The notes: generated by a model from the letters alone, not told the origin. Positions 1 to 8,903 are shown, counted from the stretch's first letter. The stretch: DNA of 64,000 nt from Burkholderia sp. Bp9143 (GCF_003853645.1 NZ_QTPO01000039.1:1-64000); one strand, 5' to 3'. Translations and numbers: made by a program.

Positions 1-60
1 TGCCCTCAACCGCACCGCTTCCCTTCTTCCTCCCGCGCCGCGTTTCCGTTAGCGCGAAAG

Positions 61-96
61 AGGCGTGATTCTAAGCACCCGTCCCCGTCTGCGCAA
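61..96 (-). promoter_or_regulatory. Strong leftward sigma70 promoter, rrn-like
   Basis: Read on the minus strand there is a -35 TTGCGC (96 to 91), a 17-bp spacer and a -10 TAGAAT (73 to 68). A GC-rich discriminator CACGCCTC follows. Upstream is an A/T-rich block (TTCAAAATATTTTCAC) that resembles an UP element. This arrangement is typical of stringently controlled ribosomal RNA promoters in beta-proteobacteria. The transcript would leave the window at position 1, so an rrn operon just outside is inference. Confidence 0.55.
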
Positions 97-120
97 CCCC
101 CTTTGTGAAAATATTTTGAA

Positions 121-150
121 AAGCTCCCGTGCGCTACCGCACGGGAGCTT
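121..150 (-). terminator. Perfect 13-bp hairpin, leftward terminator
   Basis: AAGCTCCCGTGCG, a four-base loop, then the exact reverse complement. On the minus strand the stem is followed by a T-rich run (TTTTCAAAATATTTTC). On the plus strand it is followed by GGGGCG. It therefore looks like a rho-independent terminator for leftward transcription, isolating the rrn-like promoter just beyond it. Confidence 0.6.
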
Positions 151-375
151 GGGGCGTGACGCTCTACATAGTGGCTCTACATAGTGCAGTGCGACGGGCC
201 CCTCGACGGATCCACGGCGAGCCCATCTTTCCTCATATATATAGGAGGTCGGCAACATCCTCTGTTCGACCCCGCCTCGCACTTGCCTCGCGCCAGTCAC
301 CACGCAGCGGAACAAACAAGGGAGCGCACGCCGTCGAGTATCATGCCGCGATCGAACAACGCACTCATACCGACG

Positions 376-813
376 ATGGACAGCACCACTCAAACCGGCG
401 ACGCCGATCTCCGCGATGAATACGCCGCGCTGCGCGAGCGCGCCGTCGTGCTCGAAGAACAGGTCCCGCCGCTCCTGCAACGCATCTCGGATGTCCTGCC
501 GCGAATCAGCGGCCAGTCCGAACTGGCGGACGAGCATCGTGAACGGCTCGTCGGCGCGCGCAACGCAGCGATGGTCTCGATCGAAAACTATCAACAGGCG
601 ATCCCGTTCCTGCAGACGGCCGATTCGATCATCGAGCAGCTCGACAAGACGCCCGAGCGCGACGAGGACATCGAGTGGCGCGAATCGCTGCTGCAGCGGC
701 TCGACGAACTGATCGACGTCGCGGTCGTCATGATCGACGATGCGCAAGGCTATTTCGAGCAGGCAGATGCTTGCGATCTCTCCAGCGTGCCGAAGTCCAT
801 TCTCGAAGGCTGA
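376..813 (+). CDS. Hypothetical coiled-coil protein (145 aa)
   Basis: I do not recognise a family. The predicted product from ATG 376 is acidic, cytoplasmic and almost entirely helical. It has heptad-like leucine and glutamate spacing from about residue 12 to 125 (RDEYAALRERAVVLEEQV, then LLQRLDELIDVAVVMIDD), no signal peptide and no membrane segment. The frame stays open upstream. An alternative ATG at 343 would add 11 residues, but the sequence before 376 is arginine- and proline-rich and looks non-coding. No strong Shine-Dalgarno is visible for either start. It stands alone, facing away from the rrn-like promoter and convergent with the DUF429 gene. Coding is supported by codon bias and the long helical pattern; function is unknown. 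Confidence 0.6.
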   Translation: MDSTTQTGDADLRDEYAALRERAVVLEEQVPPLLQRISDVLPRISGQSELADEHRERLVGARNAAMVSIENYQQAIPFLQTADSIIEQLDKTPERDEDIEWRESLLQRLDELIDVAVVMIDDAQGYFEQADACDLSSVPKSILEG

Positions 814-992
814 GCATCACGGCCGTGAGGCATACGGTGCGTCGACCGCATAGGTTGTTGCGCATGCCACCGGCTCCGCACATGCCGACCGGCTGTCACG
901 GCTCGACACCTTGACGTCGACAGTCCGATACGTCTCCCGAAAAAGCTCACCTTGCTGCCGGTTCACGGGTATCAGCCAGCCGCGACCCGTGA

Positions 993-1676
993 CTAAAGCG
1001 CATCGAGAACGATCGTTTCGCCGACGATCGGCACGCGGATATACCCGCCCTCCGCATCGCCATACGCATGCGCGTGTCCGTCGATCACGTATTGCGCGGT
1101 CAATGCGCACAGCGTCGCGTCGCGCGCGTCGACCGATCGCAGCGTCGATACGTCGATCCCGAGTTGTGCGAGCAATTGCCGGCGCTGGTTGCGTTTCTGC
1201 TTCGCCGACGCAATCGCCTTGCCGAGCATCGCGCAGGTAATCGCGTACGGATAAGTCTCGAAGCTCACGCGCCCGCCGGCATAGCGCGCATCGGTCAGCA
1301 GCGGATAGGTGTCGGCCAACGCGCGGTAGACGCGCTCCCCCATGAACATCCAATCGAAGAAGCCCGACGTGCTGGCCACGGCCTGCTCGCGCGACGGCGT
1401 CGGGAAACACGAGATCCGTTCACGCGCGAGCGCCTGCTCGGCAGCCCGGCGTCCGCTTCCTGTCCACCACAGGCTCGGCGCATCGACGCCGACCGCCACC
1501 ACGCCATGCTCGATGCACAGCGAAGGCAGCGCTTCGGGTGCGAGCCGCGCCTCGCGCCAGACGACCGTCGAACCGCGCAGGATCACGAGGTCGCATTGCT
1601 TCTTGTCGCCGCCTACGTCGACGCCCGCCACCGCAGGCAATAACCGCGCGACGGATCGGGATCGGGACGCCTGCAT
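993..1676 (-). CDS. DUF429 family protein
   Basis: The product is 227 aa. It opens after a short basic leader with AGVDVGGDKKQCDLVIL, the RNase-H-like first strand with acidic residue typical of DUF429. Further family features are GVDAPSLWW around residue 65, a central CFPTPSR block, and SVDARDATLCALTAQ near the C-terminus, where DUF429 proteins carry their conserved D-A/D segment. The fold belongs to the RNase H/actin-like group; a nuclease role is predicted for the family but not established. It begins 9 bp after the alarmone hydrolase gene on the same strand, so the two are probably co-transcribed. Confidence 0.75.
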   Translation of the reverse strand: MQASRSRSVARLLPAVAGVDVGGDKKQCDLVILRGSTVVWREARLAPEALPSLCIEHGVVAVGVDAPSLWWTGSGRRAAEQALARERISCFPTPSREQAVASTSGFFDWMFMGERVYRALADTYPLLTDARYAGGRVSFETYPYAITCAMLGKAIASAKQKRNQRRQLLAQLGIDVSTLRSVDARDATLCALTAQYVIDGHAHAYGDAEGGYIRVPIVGETIVLDAL

Positions 1677-1685
1677 GGCTGCGCG

Positions 1686-2210
1686 TCAGTCCACCGGCCG
1701 CGCGTCGTACGCGGCATCGAAGATCCCTTCCAGGCCCGGATGCACGCCGCGCATCCGGTCGACAACCGACTTCGCCCAGTCGAAGTACGCCTGCTTGCGC
1801 TCGAGCGGCCAGTCCGCGGGCGGGTGCCGCGCGATGTCGCGCAGGTTGCAGATCTTGTCGGCGAGCTTCACGAGCTTGGCGCGGCGGCTGATCGTCGCCG
1901 CATGCTCGACCTGCAGGCGCTTGCGCTCGTCCTTCGGCAACGACTTGTCGTCGGTGACTTCCATCACGATGTCCGCGACGTCCTTGCCGAACAGGCGCAG
2001 CAGCTCCTGCTCGGTGGTCTCCGTGTCCTCGATCGTGTCGTGCAACACCGCCGCGACGATCACGCGTTCGTCCTCGATGCCGGCTTCGTTGGCCAGCACG
2101 GCGGCCAGCGCGATCGGGTGGTTGATGTACGGCGATGCCTCATCGTCCTTGCGCCGCTGATTGCGATGCTTGTCCGCCGCGAACGCAATGGCAGCTACCA
2201 GCTTGTTCAT
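1686..2210 (-). CDS. Small alarmone hydrolase (MESH1-type HD protein)
   Basis: A 174-aa single-domain HD phosphohydrolase closely resembling animal MESH1 and the hydrolase half of SpoT. Metal and catalytic residues are all visible: H31, H57-D58, E61-D62 (motif HDTIEDT) and D118 (LADKICNL). Their spacing matches MESH1, each four residues earlier than in that protein. There is no synthetase, TGS or ACT domain. Family knowledge predicts Mn-dependent removal of the 3'-pyrophosphate from (p)ppGpp; some relatives act on NADPH. The start at 2210 was chosen for the AGGGATCAAC ribosome site and family length; the frame upstream is not protein-like. DUF429 follows after 9 bp. A standalone hydrolase beside an rrn-like promoter is notable. 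Confidence 0.88.
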   Translation of the reverse strand: MNKLVAAIAFAADKHRNQRRKDDEASPYINHPIALAAVLANEAGIEDERVIVAAVLHDTIEDTETTEQELLRLFGKDVADIVMEVTDDKSLPKDERKRLQVEHAATISRRAKLVKLADKICNLRDIARHPPADWPLERKQAYFDWAKSVVDRMRGVHPGLEGIFDAAYDARPVD

Positions 2211-2331
2211 GTTGATCCCTCGTGTGGCCGGACCCGTGACCGGTAGAACCGGTCGCGTGCGTTTCGGAACCGCACATACTACCTGTACGCGATGACCATT
2301 CCCACGTATCGGGACATCGGGCCGCCCGACG

Positions 2332-5300
2332 TCATGCGCCAGCCGCCTCGCGCTGCAGCGCGACCACGTTGACCTGCGCGCCGAACACGTCCCGCACGAG
2401 CGGCAACAGGTGATCATGGTGCGTCAGGAACAGCACCTGAGTTCGCGTGGACAGATCGCGCAGCGCCTCGAGACCCGCCCTCGCACGCGCATCGTCGAAG
2501 TTGATGAACAGGTCGTCGGCAACGAACGGCAACCCGGTCCTGCTGGCGAGCTGCAGTTCGAGCGCCGCGATCCGCAGCGCGAGGAACAGCTGGTCGCGCG
2601 TCCCTTCGCTCAGGCCGGCGACTTCGACCGACGTGCCCTTCGTGCGCCGCGCGTACAGTGCGGGCGGCGTCCGTTCGGTGTCGACGGTCAGCCGCGCGAA
2701 TTCGCCGAGCGTGAGCCCCGCGAAAATCTCGCCTGCCCGGCGCAGCATCGGCCCCTGCTTCTGGTCGCGATAGCGATCGGTCGCCCACTTCAGCAAGCGG
2801 CTCGCGGTCGCCGCTTCCAGATACTGTTCCGCTGCATCGCCCATCGCCGCCAGCGCTTCCTGTCGCCTTGCCTCGGCCACGGCCGCGTTCGCCTGGCCGT
2901 CGATCGCGCCGAATGCCTGCTGGACGACGACCTGCTGCTGCGCCAGCGCGTTCAGGCGCTTGCCGACGTCGCCTAGCGACTGTTTCACCGCTTCGAGATG
3001 CGCGGGCACGTCGGCGATGTCCTGTTCCGCGACCTCGGCCTCGACGGCCGGCTGGGACAACCCGTCGCCGTCGCGCACCAGCGCCTCCTTCGCGGCATCG
3101 ACGTCCTGTCGAAGCTGGCGCTGCCGATCCGATTGCTCGGCCAGCGGCAGCGCCGCGTCGATCGACCCGACACCGGCCAGTTGCAGCAACGGCTGAATGC
3201 GGGCATCGGCGCCCGCCACCGCGGCAGCCGCATCGGCGACCTTGCCGTCCGCCTGCCGCACCGCATCGTCGGCACGACCGATCGCGCGCGCGGTTTCCCG
3301 TGCGGCCGCCACGCGCATCGTCAACCGGCGCGCAACGTCCAGCCAGTCGCCGCTCGCCAGCCATGCGGGCTCGAGCGCTTCGGCCAGCCGCCGTGTGCCG
3401 GCCTCGAGCGCAGCCAGCTCAGCACGGATCGCAGCAATCCGGTTGCGCGGCGCATCGGCGCCGGCCAGTTCGGCATTCACCGTATTCGCGAGCGCGAGCG
3501 CACCTTCTGCCGCAGCCAGCGTCACCGCATTCGCGGACAGTTTCGCGTCGGCAAGCGCATCGCGCCATTGCGCGTGCCACGCATCGTAGGCGGCCTGGGC
3601 CTGGCCGGCGCGTGAACGGGCCGTCGCGCACCCGCGTTCGGCTTCGCGCGCGCGGTCCTCGAGGCTGTCCTTCTGCGCAAGCGTCTTCTCGGCCGACTGC
3701 ACGAATGTCTCGGCGATCGCGATGAGTGCCGCCAGCCCGTCGGCGTCGCTGCCGCGCGACACCAGGCGCAGCGCCGAACGCAGCGCGGCTTCCGAGCCGG
3801 CCCGCGCATCGCGGATCGTCGCGAATTCGCGGCGCTGGCGGTCGAGCTCCAACTGCGCGGCAAACACCGTATCGCGCTTCGCGAGCCAGTCGCCCATCGC
3901 CGCCAGCGGCATGCCGGGCACGCCGGCCGTCGTCGCCAGTTCGGACCACGCGTCGCGATGCGCGGCCAACTCACGGTCGCGCTCGTCCACGGCCGCCTGC
4001 CTGCGCATCAACACGGCGCGCGCGGACTCGACCTGCTGACGCAGCGATTGCAGCGTCGCCGCCGCTTGCGTGGCCCCGAGCTGCGCATCGACGAGTTCGT
4101 CGGCAAGCCGAATCGCATCGTCGACGGCCGGTGCGCCGGTTGCCAGATCGACCGCGCCACTGCGAATGTCGCCCCACGCGCCGTCGCGGCGTGCGCGCGC
4201 CGCCAGCACCTCGGCGGTCGTGACGACCTTGTGGGTCTCCGCGAAATGCTTCTCCTGCAGTTCGAGTCGCTCGTGTTCCTCCTGCGCGCCGTCCCGCGCA
4301 TCGCGTGCGGCGGTGGCCGCGCTCGCGCGCGCGCTCGCTTCGTTGAGCAGCGCGCCGAGCCGCGCCGCCGACGGCACATCGAGCGCACGCAGCGCGTCGA
4401 CCGGCTTGCGCCACTGGCCAAGCGCATCGAGCGCGTCGGACAGCGTATGCTCGGCGGCAGCGATGTCGCGTTCGAGTGCCTGTTCACGCTGCGCGCTATT
4501 GCGAAAGCCCTGCGCATCGGCGAGCGCCGCACGAAGCGCTTCAGGCACATCGACGGTCGACAGGCGCGCCAGTTGTTCCTGCGCCTGCGCGAGTTCCTGC
4601 GTGCGCTCGTCGAGCGATTCGCACGCGCCGGCCAGTGCCTGATGCAGCGCGCCGTGGTCGCGCAACAGGTTCGCGACCGTGTTCAGCGACAGCGCGGTCG
4701 GCAGTGCCGCGCGCAGCGACACCTCGGCGGTCGGCCAGCCGAGCTGAGCGGCGGCAGCACCCGCGGCGGACAGATGCCGCTCGACGTCCGCGCCGAGCAA
4801 CAGCAGATCCTGTGCGTGATTCATGCATGCGCCACGCAGCCGGTCGAGCGCTTCGATATCGCCTTCGAGCGCCAGCGCGTCGGCATCCGGATCGATCGCA
4901 TCACGCGCCTGCCGTTTCGCGAGCAGGTCCGCACGGCGCTCCTCGAGCACCTTCTGTTCGGCCGCGAGATCGCCTTGCGCTTTCAGCAAATCCGCGTAAG
5001 CGGTCGGCGGCAGCTCGACGACGGCGCCCAGTTCGGCCAGCGCCGCTTCCTTGATCGTCAATTCCTTCAGGTAAGGCGCCAGCCGCCGCACGCGCTCGAG
5101 CTTCGAGCGCAGCGCTTCAAGGCGGCGCTGCTCCGCGCGCGCCTGCTCGATCTCCTGCTCGACCGCGTCGCGCGCGTCCTTGCGATCGACCCAGTCGCGC
5201 GTGCGCACCTGAACCGCCTTCAGCTCGCCGACCGCTTCGTTGAACGACGTCTCTGCCTGCGCGAATGCGCTGCCGCTGCGTCGCGGCGCCCACAGTTCGG

Positions 5301-5802
5301 CCGAACGCGCGTCGAGTTCCTCGCGCACGGGCCCGAGCGTGCCGACGCCTGCCGCCGATTCGAACAGCACCTGACCGAGTTTGTCGGACGCGTCGAGAAT
5401 GCTCCGTCCGCCGGCGACGAGCCGTCCATGGTCGAGCCCGAACATCTGCTCGAAGAACTCGCGCGTCGCGCCGTCGAGGATGGCGTCGAGATAGTCGTCC
5501 GGCAGCTTATCGTCGGCGGGCGTGCGCAATGGGCTGCGCCCGCGGGCGCGATGAAAGGCGAGCGCGCCAGCGCCCCCCTCCAGCACGCCGCCGATCCGCA
5601 GTTCGGGTGTCGCATGCAGGAAGTCGAGCGGCGTCTGAAGCTTCATCCCGAACAGCAGTTCCGACACGGCCGTCCGGATCGTTGACTTGCCGGCCTCGTT
5701 CGGCCCCACGATCACGTGGAAATCCTGGCCGGCCGACGGAAAGCGCAGCGTCTCGTCGGTGAACTTGCCGTACTTGATCAGATCGAGCTGGCTGATGCGC
5801 AT
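2332..5802 (-). CDS. YhaN-type AAA ATPase (SbcC/Rad50-like)
   Basis: The 1156-aa protein has a Rad50-like layout. The N-terminal ATPase lobe has Walker A GPNEAGKST (33-41). Roughly 700 residues of alanine-rich coiled coil follow. The C-terminal lobe has the signature LSEGTRDQLFLALR and a Walker B-like LPFVADDLFINFDD. It is the usual partner of the YhaO metallophosphoesterase, which lies 3 bp upstream, so the two should form an SbcCD-like DNA end-processing complex. The biological role of YhaNO is poorly defined. Long open frames on the opposite strand of this gene are by-products of its GC-rich codon use. The gene ends 121 bp before the alarmone hydrolase start. Confidence 0.88.
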   Translation of the reverse strand: MRISQLDLIKYGKFTDETLRFPSAGQDFHVIVGPNEAGKSTIRTAVSELLFGMKLQTPLDFLHATPELRIGGVLEGGAGALAFHRARGRSPLRTPADDKLPDDYLDAILDGATREFFEQMFGLDHGRLVAGGRSILDASDKLGQVLFESAAGVGTLGPVREELDARSAELWAPRRSGSAFAQAETSFNEAVGELKAVQVRTRDWVDRKDARDAVEQEIEQARAEQRRLEALRSKLERVRRLAPYLKELTIKEAALAELGAVVELPPTAYADLLKAQGDLAAEQKVLEERRADLLAKRQARDAIDPDADALALEGDIEALDRLRGACMNHAQDLLLLGADVERHLSAAGAAAAQLGWPTAEVSLRAALPTALSLNTVANLLRDHGALHQALAGACESLDERTQELAQAQEQLARLSTVDVPEALRAALADAQGFRNSAQREQALERDIAAAEHTLSDALDALGQWRKPVDALRALDVPSAARLGALLNEASARASAATAARDARDGAQEEHERLELQEKHFAETHKVVTTAEVLAARARRDGAWGDIRSGAVDLATGAPAVDDAIRLADELVDAQLGATQAAATLQSLRQQVESARAVLMRRQAAVDERDRELAAHRDAWSELATTAGVPGMPLAAMGDWLAKRDTVFAAQLELDRQRREFATIRDARAGSEAALRSALRLVSRGSDADGLAALIAIAETFVQSAEKTLAQKDSLEDRAREAERGCATARSRAGQAQAAYDAWHAQWRDALADAKLSANAVTLAAAEGALALANTVNAELAGADAPRNRIAAIRAELAALEAGTRRLAEALEPAWLASGDWLDVARRLTMRVAAARETARAIGRADDAVRQADGKVADAAAAVAGADARIQPLLQLAGVGSIDAALPLAEQSDRQRQLRQDVDAAKEALVRDGDGLSQPAVEAEVAEQDIADVPAHLEAVKQSLGDVGKRLNALAQQQVVVQQAFGAIDGQANAAVAEARRQEALAAMGDAAEQYLEAATASRLLKWATDRYRDQKQGPMLRRAGEIFAGLTLGEFARLTVDTERTPPALYARRTKGTSVEVAGLSEGTRDQLFLALRIAALELQLASRTGLPFVADDLFINFDDARARAGLEALRDLSTRTQVLFLTHHDHLLPLVRDVFGAQVNVVALQREAAGA

Positions 5803-5805
5803 CGC

Positions 5806-7056
5806 TTACTCCCCCCTCGCCAGCCGCGCGAGCAACGCGGGACCGACCTGCTCGACCAGCGCCGCGAGTTCGCCGGCGCGCGCCATCGTCAGCAGCGGCA
5901 CCTCTTCCTTCACGTCGCTGCGCACCTTGCCGACGAACGGCTTCAGGTCACGTTCGAGCAGCGCGAGGAAATCCGGATCGTGCGCGGCGTCGGCCAGGAT
6001 CTGCTTCAGATCCTCCAGCGCCTCGAGTTGCTCGCTCTCGCCCTGCGCCTGCTCGGGCGCGGACGTCGCGAGCCGGACCTTCTCCAGCCACAGCCGTTCG
6101 TTGCCGATGATGCCGATCTGGTTCAGCACCTCCGCGCGCAATTGCGGCGCGCGGCCGAAGAAGAGACCATGCGCGGGCGTGCGCCCGGTGACCGTCACGC
6201 GCACCGCGCGCGGCACGTGGCCATCGGCGCTCAACAGTGCCTCCAGCGACTGGCCGATCTTTCTCGACAGATCGGCGACCGTGAGGCAGTCGGACGCGTC
6301 GACCGACAATGCTTCCCAGCGCAGCACGTCGAGGTACAGGCGCTCGACGTGCGTGCGCCCCTGCTCGACCGTCACGAGCACCGCGCCGCGGCGGCCCGTC
6401 TCGCGGATATGGCGCCCCTGCAGGTTGCCGGGAAACACGACGGTCGACGGCCCCGACCATTGCTGAAACTCGTGCACGTGGCCGAGCGCCCAGTAGTCAT
6501 AGCCTTTCGCGTGCAGTTCCGCCAGCGTGCACGGCGCATAGTTCGCATGCGCCGCATAGCCTTCGAGCGCGGTGTGCAGCACGCCGATGTTGTAATGGCC
6601 CGGCACGGGATCCGGATAGCCGATCGCGAGATTGTCGACGACGGCCTTGTCCTTGAAGCTCTGCCCGTGCAGCGCCACGTCGAATTCCGGCAGCTTGAAG
6701 GTTTCCGGCTTGCGATGACCGAACACTGTGACGTTGTCGGGCAAGGTCAGCTTCTTCGTCATCTCGCTTTCGGCATCGTGATTGCCGCCGAGCACGAATG
6801 CGCGAATGCCGGCCTTGCGCAGGCGGCCCATTTGCTGGCCGAAGAAAATGCCGGTGTTGTGGTCCTTCCAGTCGCCGTCGTACAGGTCGCCGGCGATCAC
6901 GAGGAACGCGACCTCCTCTTCGATCGCACGATCCACGAGCTGCCGCAGCGCCTCGCGCGACGCGTTGCGCAACTGCGCGGCCGGCGCGTCGGGATACGCG
7001 CTCAGGCCGTGCAACGGGCTGTCAAGGTGAATGTCTGCCGCGTGGATGAACTTCAC
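5806..7056 (-). CDS. YhaO-type DNA repair exonuclease (metallophosphoesterase)
   Basis: The 416-aa protein shows the calcineurin-type phosphoesterase motifs in order: AADIHLDSPLHG near the start, VIAGDLYDGDWKDH, LGGNHDAESE, and WALGHVHEF. These are the metal ligands of SbcD/Mre11 nucleases. A C-terminal capping region of about 150 residues follows. The start codon is GTG at 7056, preceded by AGAGGAATCTTC, a good ribosome site. It forms a two-gene operon with the downstream YhaN ATPase (3-bp gap), where it would supply the nuclease activity. Confidence 0.88.
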   Translation of the reverse strand: MKFIHAADIHLDSPLHGLSAYPDAPAAQLRNASREALRQLVDRAIEEEVAFLVIAGDLYDGDWKDHNTGIFFGQQMGRLRKAGIRAFVLGGNHDAESEMTKKLTLPDNVTVFGHRKPETFKLPEFDVALHGQSFKDKAVVDNLAIGYPDPVPGHYNIGVLHTALEGYAAHANYAPCTLAELHAKGYDYWALGHVHEFQQWSGPSTVVFPGNLQGRHIRETGRRGAVLVTVEQGRTHVERLYLDVLRWEALSVDASDCLTVADLSRKIGQSLEALLSADGHVPRAVRVTVTGRTPAHGLFFGRAPQLRAEVLNQIGIIGNERLWLEKVRLATSAPEQAQGESEQLEALEDLKQILADAAHDPDFLALLERDLKPFVGKVRSDVKEEVPLLTMARAGELAALVEQVGPALLARLARGE

Positions 7057-7249
7057 GAAGATTCCTCTGTTTCATGACGAAGGGGCGATGCGGCCGGTCG
7101 CAATCCGGAGCGCGGCCGGGTGCACCGTCGCGATGCGGCGCTCGTCCGGACCCATGGTGCCGCTCGTCGCCAGCGGGTCGCGATGGTACCTGAAAGCGGG
7201 CGCCGCGAATGCGCAGGACCTGGCGTCCGCCCTGCTCGCCTCACGCGCG

Positions 7250-7624
7250 TCACTCGCCGCACGGCACGGGAGGCGGCGCAAAGCCGTTGTCGTTGCCCGG
7301 GAACGGATTCGCGTTGCGACGCAGCGCCTCCTCGTCGCTTTCCTTCTGCGCGAACGATGCGACGCCGATCACACCGCCGTCCGCCGTATCGCCGTACTTC
7401 GAATTCGCGACACCGTCGCCGGGCACCGATGCGAAGCGGAACGCGGCGACTTCATCGCGGCTCTTGCGGCAACCCTCGATCGTCAGCGTGCGGCCCGGAT
7501 CGGACACGCCTGCCTGGACCGCCTTGCGCAGAAGATCCGGAACCCCGCTATTTAAGCATGGCGGGCGGGCAATGGGCAGAGGGTGCACAGACCACCCGTT
7601 TCCGTCCGCGGCACACGCTTCCAC
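7250..7624 (-). pseudogene. C-terminal remnant of a conserved secreted hypothetical
   Basis: The last 85 or so codons (GRTLTIEGCRKSRDEVAAFRF, then a GVIGVASFAQKE stretch) read like the C-terminus of a conserved hypothetical found in several proteobacteria. That is family recognition from memory. The part upstream of about 7550 looks non-coding and has no signal peptide or ribosome site, so the N-terminus seems lost. The block DLLRKAVQA at the start of the recognisable part is encoded by 27 bases identical to the rep gene (7511-7537 against 33360-33386). I treat it as a truncated gene joined to a foreign fragment; a short intact gene is possible. Confidence 0.4.
7511..7537 (-). repeat. 27-bp exact copy of a rep gene segment
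   Basis: The 27 bases here are the exact reverse complement of 33360-33386 inside rep. Both copies encode DLLRKAVQA in their own reading frames. Similarity stops abruptly on both sides. Chance identity of this length within 64 kb is negligible. Confidence 0.85.
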
Positions 7625-7643
7625 ATGATGCGCGGCGCATCAA

Positions 7644-7680
7644 TAAAAAAAGCCCGGCCCGCATCGAAGCGGGCCGGGCT
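7644..7680 (-). terminator. Rho-independent terminator of the 7700-8239 gene
   Basis: AGCCCGGCCCGC, loop ATCGAA, GCGGGCCGGGCT (7651-7680 with the closing pairs). On the minus strand it is followed by a run of seven T. It lies 20 bp beyond the stop codon of the leftward gene that it should end. Confidence 0.85.
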
Positions 7681-7699
7681 TTCGCGGGAAGCGTATCGC

Positions 7700-8239
7700 T
7701 TACAGCGCGCCGCCTTGTGCCGACGCCGAACCCTTCACGCCGACCGATGCGCCGCCCTGCACCGAGTTCGCCGCGCCTTCGAGCGCTTCGCCGGCCTTCG
7801 CCTTCGCGCCGCCGGCGACATCACCCGCCGTCGACACCGCGCCTTGCGCGTGGCTCTTTGCCGAGGATGCAACGTGCTTCACGTGCGACTTCGTCGTGTG
7901 CACGGCCGATGTCGCGGCATCCTTCGCCGAGCCCGCAGCCGAACCGACCGCCTGCGTCGCGCCGCCAACCGCGTTGCCCGCTGCCGAGCCGACGCCGCCA
8001 ACCGTCTTGCCCACGCCGTTCAGCGCACCGCCGACGAGGTTGCCCGCGCCCGAACCCGAGCCCGCGGCATTCGCGCCTGCACCTGCCTGCACACCCACGC
8101 CGCCGCCGAGCAGCGGCGTCTGGACTTGGGCGCCGACGCCGGCGGAACCTTCTGCGCCCGTCTGTGCCGTTTGTGCGAAAGCAGCCGATGCGATTGCCGT
8201 CAGCGCGGCGCCAAGCAGAATCGTGCGAATCTTGTTCAT
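7700..8239 (-). CDS. Exported Ala/Gly-rich repetitive protein
   Basis: The 179-aa product starts MNKIRTILLGAALTAIASAA, a Sec signal peptide with AFA-Q cleavage around residue 23. The mature part is low-complexity: first glycine-rich (GGGVGVQAGAGANAAGSG), then alternating alanine-rich segments with A-G-N-A-V-G-G and amphipathic helices (SAKSHAQGAV). ATG 8239 was preferred over ATG 8245 because GGGGAGAATGACC gives it a 7-base Shine-Dalgarno spacing. Composition suggests a periplasmic or cell-envelope structural protein; no catalytic motif is visible. It has its own terminator and appears monocistronic. Confidence 0.7.
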   Translation of the reverse strand: MNKIRTILLGAALTAIASAAFAQTAQTGAEGSAGVGAQVQTPLLGGGVGVQAGAGANAAGSGSGAGNLVGGALNGVGKTVGGVGSAAGNAVGGATQAVGSAAGSAKDAATSAVHTTKSHVKHVASSAKSHAQGAVSTAGDVAGGAKAKAGEALEGAANSVQGGASVGVKGSASAQGGAL

Positions 8240-8486
8240 GGTCATTCTCCCCAAAGACGTTGTTGCTGCGGGCCGCCTTCGTGCGGCTTGTCGCATGCCT
8301 CACCGCGACGTGCGGCAGGTGGAGCTAATGTAGCCGCGCCAACGCCCAAAACCATCGAATTGCGGGGACTGTTACTTCCGTTGCAAATGCTGACGATTGA
8401 CTCACACTGTTTGACAATCATCGCGACCGGCACGTGATTGGCATCGTCCGATGGCATGCATTGGCGCATCCGGTACGACGCATCGG

Positions 8487-8903
8487 CTAGCAGGGAAACC
8501 GGCCGTTTCTGTAGGCATCCCAAAGAACATGTGTCGGCCAGCCGTCGATGCGGCCCGACAGCCGGCTTCTCGCGATCAGCTCGATGTCGTCCGACACGCA
8601 CGCCGCGAGGTCGGCATTCCCCGATGCCCGGAACGCGAGCCTGAACGCCTTTTCCCGGAGGGCATCCACGGCCGGCTTGTCGAGCGCGGCCCACGGATCG
8701 CCGTCGATTTCGTCGAATGCCGTCATCCAGCTGGCGTCGAACGGCTCCGCCTCGCGGCTGGCCAGCGCGCGATCGCAATCGACGTCGCCGAGGAAATCGA
8801 AAAAGCCCGGGCCCGACAGGATCGCGTCCATTTCAAGCAGATGCGCGTTCGTCACTGCGACCCCTTGCCACGATGCGTGGCCGTTCTGTTCGTCGTTTGC
8901 CAT
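8487..8903 (-). CDS. Hypothetical protein (138 aa)
   Basis: I do not recognise a family. The product is a soluble acidic protein of 138 aa without signal peptide or membrane segment. It is rich in aromatic and aspartate residues (SGPGFFDFLGDVDCDRALA, then DEIDGDPWAALDKPAVDALR). Coding is supported by GC-rich third positions and the absence of low-complexity sequence. It sits between the exported repetitive protein and the gamma-glutamyltransferase on the same strand, with gaps of about 250 and 94 bp, so operon membership is uncertain. Confidence 0.55.
   Translation of the reverse strand: MANDEQNGHASWQGVAVTNAHLLEMDAILSGPGFFDFLGDVDCDRALASREAEPFDASWMTAFDEIDGDPWAALDKPAVDALREKAFRLAFRASGNADLAACVSDDIELIARSRLSGRIDGWPTHVLWDAYRNGRFPC

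Noticed and set aside
3958-5685. 575-codon open frame on the plus strand opposite the YhaN gene
   Set aside because: Arginine-, histidine- and glutamine-rich translation with no domain; exact antisense of a well-supported ATPase. Typical of GC-rich codon bias.
5716-7077. 453-codon plus-strand frame opposite the YhaO gene
   Set aside because: Same reason: antisense of a conserved nuclease, low-complexity basic composition.
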